A stretch of DNA of 64,000 nucleotides, taken from contig CAYPTB010000049.1 in the NCBI GenBank assembly GCA_964413535.1, positions 12,638 to 76,637 on the forward strand. The letters are read 5' to 3'. Below, piece by piece: positions 61,817-64,000 of the stretch; positions within the stretch are counted from its first letter, which is position 1; the number at the start of each line of letters is the position of its first letter. A program made the translations under genes and the position numbers. Below the pieces are notes generated by a model that was not told the origin of the DNA, made no database searches, and saw only the letters and a list, made by a program, of their open reading frames with translations. Origin of the DNA: CAYPTB01 sp964413535. Its GTDB lineage: Bacteria > Planctomycetota > UBA1135 > GCA-002686595.

Positions 61817-62026
61817 ATGAAGCTCCCCGTCACCCTCGAACGCGACGAGACAGGCATGATCGTCGCCGAGTGCCCCGCCATCCCGGGCTGCGTCAGTCAG
61901 GGCCGTACCGAGGAAGAGGCGCTGGTCAACATTCACGAGGCCATCGTGGCCTGCCTCGAGGTGCGCGCCGAGGAGGGGATGCCCTTGACGGTCAGGACCG
62001 TTCAGGTCGACGTCTCCGTTGCCTGA
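61817..62026 (+). CDS. hicB: HicB-family antitoxin (second module)
   Basis: 69 residues. 'VTLERDETGMIVAECPAIPG' and 'CVSQGRTEEEALVNIHEAIV' give the partial RNase-H fold of HicB. It is short, without a DNA-binding domain. The toxin gene starts within its last eight bases. The module lies between two CHAT genes pointing toward it from either side. Confidence 0.9.
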   Translation: MKLPVTLERDETGMIVAECPAIPGCVSQGRTEEEALVNIHEAIVACLEVRAEEGMPLTVRTVQVDVSVA

Positions 62027-62243
62027 GCTCCCGATCGTCTCCGGGCAGGATGCACGCCGCGCCTTCGAGCGGTGCGGGTGGACCTTCCGGCGACAGAAGG
62101 GGAGCCACATGATCCTCACCCGACCCGGCTCGATCGTGTCGCTCTCGATCCCGGCTCACCGAGAGCTGGCCCCCGGGACGCTACGCAAGTTGATCCGGCT
62201 GGCAGGGATCTCCGTCGAGGAGTTCAAGGTTGCGCTGGAGTGA
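62019..62243 (+). CDS. hicA: HicA-family mRNA interferase toxin (second module)
   Basis: 74 residues from a TTG at 62019. The catalytic His is in 'TFRRQKGSHMILTRPGS', with 'SGQDARRAFERCGW' before it and 'IPAHRELAPGTLRKLIRLAG' after it, which is a very typical HicA. It is coupled to the antitoxin by an 8-base overlap, the same overlap as in the first module. The stop is 27 bases from the end of the convergent CHAT gene. Confidence 0.92.
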   Translation: MPELPIVSGQDARRAFERCGWTFRRQKGSHMILTRPGSIVSLSIPAHRELAPGTLRKLIRLAGISVEEFKVALE

Positions 62244-62270
62244 TGCTCGGCGGCTCCGGGGCAGAGAGCC

Positions 62271-64000
62271 TCAGTCTGGCTCGCCGGAGAGCACCCAGGC
62301 GGCCCAGTCGCGCGGGGGATGGCCCTCGTCGCGTAGCGCCATCTTCGCCTGCCAGAGGGCGTCGGCCTTCCCGAGCTTCTCGTTCCAGAGCTTCGTGTAG
62401 AAGAGCTCGAAGAGCCGCCGCGTCGCGGCGTCGTCGACCTTCCACAGCGACGTGATCGCCGTGCGCGCGCCGGCGGCGTGCAGCGCGGTCTGCAGCGACT
62501 GGATCCCCTGTCCCGCGCGGCGGATGCCGACGTTCGTCTCGCAGGCCGACAGCACCGCGAGCTCGCAGCCGCGCAGGTCGAAGCTCGCGAGCTCCTCCGC
62601 CGTCACGATCCCCGGCACGCGGTCGGCGGCGTCCTCGCCGCGGTTCGCACCGGCCAGCGCGAGACCGCACAAGGTCTCCGGCGCGAAGCCGGTCAGGCTC
62701 TCCTGGGCACGTGCGAAAACGTCGCGGGCGCTTCGCTCGCTCGGAGTGTCGAGCTGCGACTTGAAGCTCTCGCTCGCGAACCAGCCGTGCGTCGCGAGGT
62801 GCAGGAAGCGCGCCTTCGGGGCCGCGGCGAACAGCGCTGCCTTCGTCGCCGCCGCGCCGGAGAGGATGCGCGCGTCCTCTCCGTGCACGCTGGCGTACAG
62901 GTCCGCGATCGCGGCGCTCTCCTCCCGCGTGCCCGGCAAGAACCTAAACGTGCCCGCGCCTGAGCGCAGCCCTCCCGCGTCCAGCGGTAGCGTCGCGGCA
63001 ACAAGGCCCGAAGGCACGGCGCCTTCGACCTCGGCGTCGTAGTCGATCCCGCCCACGAGCGTCAGTCCGCCGCCTTCCGGGAGCGCGCGTTCCCCGCGCA
63101 GCAGTCCGAAGAGCGACGGTTCGACCCGCATCGCGATGCGCTCGCCCACGAGTCCATCGGCGAGCGGCAGCGCGTCGAGCGGCACGAGGAAGAGCGCGTC
63201 GTCGAGCTCGACGTGGAGTTCGTCCACCTCGCGGCAGGCGGCGAGAATGGGATCGAGCACTTTCTCGCGGAGCAGCCGGCCCGCATCCTCGAGGCGCATC
63301 TCGTGCGCCCCCGCGCTCACGACCGCCATGCCACGCGCTTCGAGTGGATGCCCGAGCGCCGTCCGCCAACCGGCAACGAGCGCGTCGATCTCGGCGACGG
63401 GCCCGAGATCTACATGCGTCACCGACGCGTCGGCCCGAACGACGAAGGCAAGCAGCGAATCGACGGCGGGCGCCCGCTCGCCCGTCTCCGGATCCCGCTC
63501 GAAGTAGCACGTGTACCGCAGGAACGACGAGAGCGCCCCCTTCGCCCCGAGCCGCGCCGCCACCGCCGCCGCGTCCACCTCGCCGTCGAACACGCCCGCC
63601 TCGGAGAGCCGGCGCCGCAGATCGCGCTCGACCCGGTCTCGTTTCTCTGCCAGCTCGACGAGCGAGCGGCGCCACGCGTCGACCGAGTCCGCGTGCTCAG
63701 GTCCCGTCGCCGCGACGTCGCCGAGCCGCGCGCGGGTCGCGGCGAGCTCCCGCACGAGCGCGTCGAGCTCCGGGCGCTCGGCGAGTGCGTGCGCCACCTC
63801 CCCGCTCGCCACCGAGGCAAGCCGCAGGCTCTCGAGCGTCGCGAACCACTCGGGCTCGAGCGCGGCCTCGGAATCCGCGCTCTCGCGCGAGAAAAGGGCC
63901 GCCGATAGGCGCTGAAGCTCGGCCCGAGCCCCCTCCCGAGCGGGGCGCGCCGCCTCCGCCCGCAACCCCGCCGCGCGGACGCGCTGGCCGGCGAGCAGGC
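62271..64000 (-). CDS. CHAT-domain protein (5' end outside the window)
   Basis: The frame is open through the window's right edge, so the gene is cut; at least 576 residues are visible. An Ala/Arg/Glu-rich helical region comes first, then a CHAT peptidase of about 330 residues: 'AFVVRADASVTHVDLGPVAE', 'LHVELDDALFLVPLDALPLA', the catalytic His in 'FLHLATHGWFASESFKS', the catalytic Cys in 'CELAVLSACETNVGIRRAGQ', and 'GARTAITSLWKVDDAATRRL'. It ends 'PRDWAAWVLSGEPD'. It is related to, but clearly different from, the CHAT protein at 58135. TPR repeats may lie upstream in the missing part. Confidence 0.92.
   Translation of the reverse strand, partial: LLAGQRVRAAGLRAEAARPAREGARAELQRLSAALFSRESADSEAALEPEWFATLESLRLASVASGEVAHALAERPELDALVRELAATRARLGDVAATGPEHADSVDAWRRSLVELAEKRDRVERDLRRRLSEAGVFDGEVDAAAVAARLGAKGALSSFLRYTCYFERDPETGERAPAVDSLLAFVVRADASVTHVDLGPVAEIDALVAGWRTALGHPLEARGMAVVSAGAHEMRLEDAGRLLREKVLDPILAACREVDELHVELDDALFLVPLDALPLADGLVGERIAMRVEPSLFGLLRGERALPEGGGLTLVGGIDYDAEVEGAVPSGLVAATLPLDAGGLRSGAGTFRFLPGTREESAAIADLYASVHGEDARILSGAAATKAALFAAAPKARFLHLATHGWFASESFKSQLDTPSERSARDVFARAQESLTGFAPETLCGLALAGANRGEDAADRVPGIVTAEELASFDLRGCELAVLSACETNVGIRRAGQGIQSLQTALHAAGARTAITSLWKVDDAATRRLFELFYTKLWNEKLGKADALWQAKMALRDEGHPPRDWAAWVLSGEPD

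Overview
The window is GC-rich (roughly 68-70% by eye), densely coded and has no rRNA or tRNA gene that I can see. The gene content points to a Planctomycetota-type bacterium. There is a PSD1 (DUF1549/DUF1553) cytochrome-like protein next to a DUF1501 protein, two membrane-anchored Ser/Thr kinases (one coupled to an ECF sigma factor), FG-GAP, beta-helix and propeller secreted proteins, and TPR/CHAT proteins. This is inference from family distribution, not from a marker gene. GTG and TTG starts and four-base start/stop overlaps (ATGA, GTGA, TTGA) are common.

Layout: 1-6.6 kb holds a carboxypeptidase-regulatory-like protein, an ECF sigma / Ser-Thr kinase pair, and a divergent S41 peptidase whose N-terminus resembles the extracytoplasmic domain of the kinase. 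6.7-10.8 kb carries two hypotheticals and icd-aceK (NADP isocitrate dehydrogenase and its kinase/phosphatase). 11-15.7 kb has a hemerythrin-like gene coupled to a small Cys-containing protein, msrB, an FG-GAP protein, and relics of an S74-type chaperone tail and a nucleotidyltransferase. 15.4-21.8 kb has a MoaD-like protein with a BNR-propeller protein, an AraC regulator with a serine hydrolase, and small envelope or stress genes (DUF1326, DoxX, an acidic lipoprotein, DUF1328). 22-30.4 kb has a propeller lipoprotein, a DnaJ-type co-chaperone with a CbpM-like partner, and PSD1-DUF1501.

30.5-32.9 kb is a clear cobalamin-riboswitch operon: an integral membrane protein resembling an ECF S-component (DUF6580-like), a PP-loop ATPase of the Dph6/COG2102 type and a small unknown protein, with a ferredoxin just behind. 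32.9-37.5 kb has a HutD/Ves-like protein, a second TPR kinase and a secreted unknown. 37.6-43 kb holds an acyl-CoA synthetase facing a coupled pair: an acyltransferase and a fused alpha-beta 2-oxoacid dehydrogenase E1. 43-50 kb has a putative zinc peptidase, a nucleotidyltransferase, a beta-helix protein, a HicBA module, an MFS permease and a SnoaL-like protein.

50.2-57.8 kb is addB-addA, the recombinational-repair helicase/nuclease. The last 6 kb is an island of CHAT proteases: a secreted PPC-TPR-CHAT protein, a second HicBA module, and a second CHAT gene cut by the window end. CHAT fragments nearby (49.2 kb and 61.4 kb) show gene duplication and decay. A 108-bp palindrome and a fourfold repeat of the addA stop region lie at the left edge of this island.

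The most unusual items are the domain shared by the kinase and the S41 peptidase, the B12-riboswitch operon, the acyltransferase / fused-E1 cluster, and the CHAT-HicBA island.
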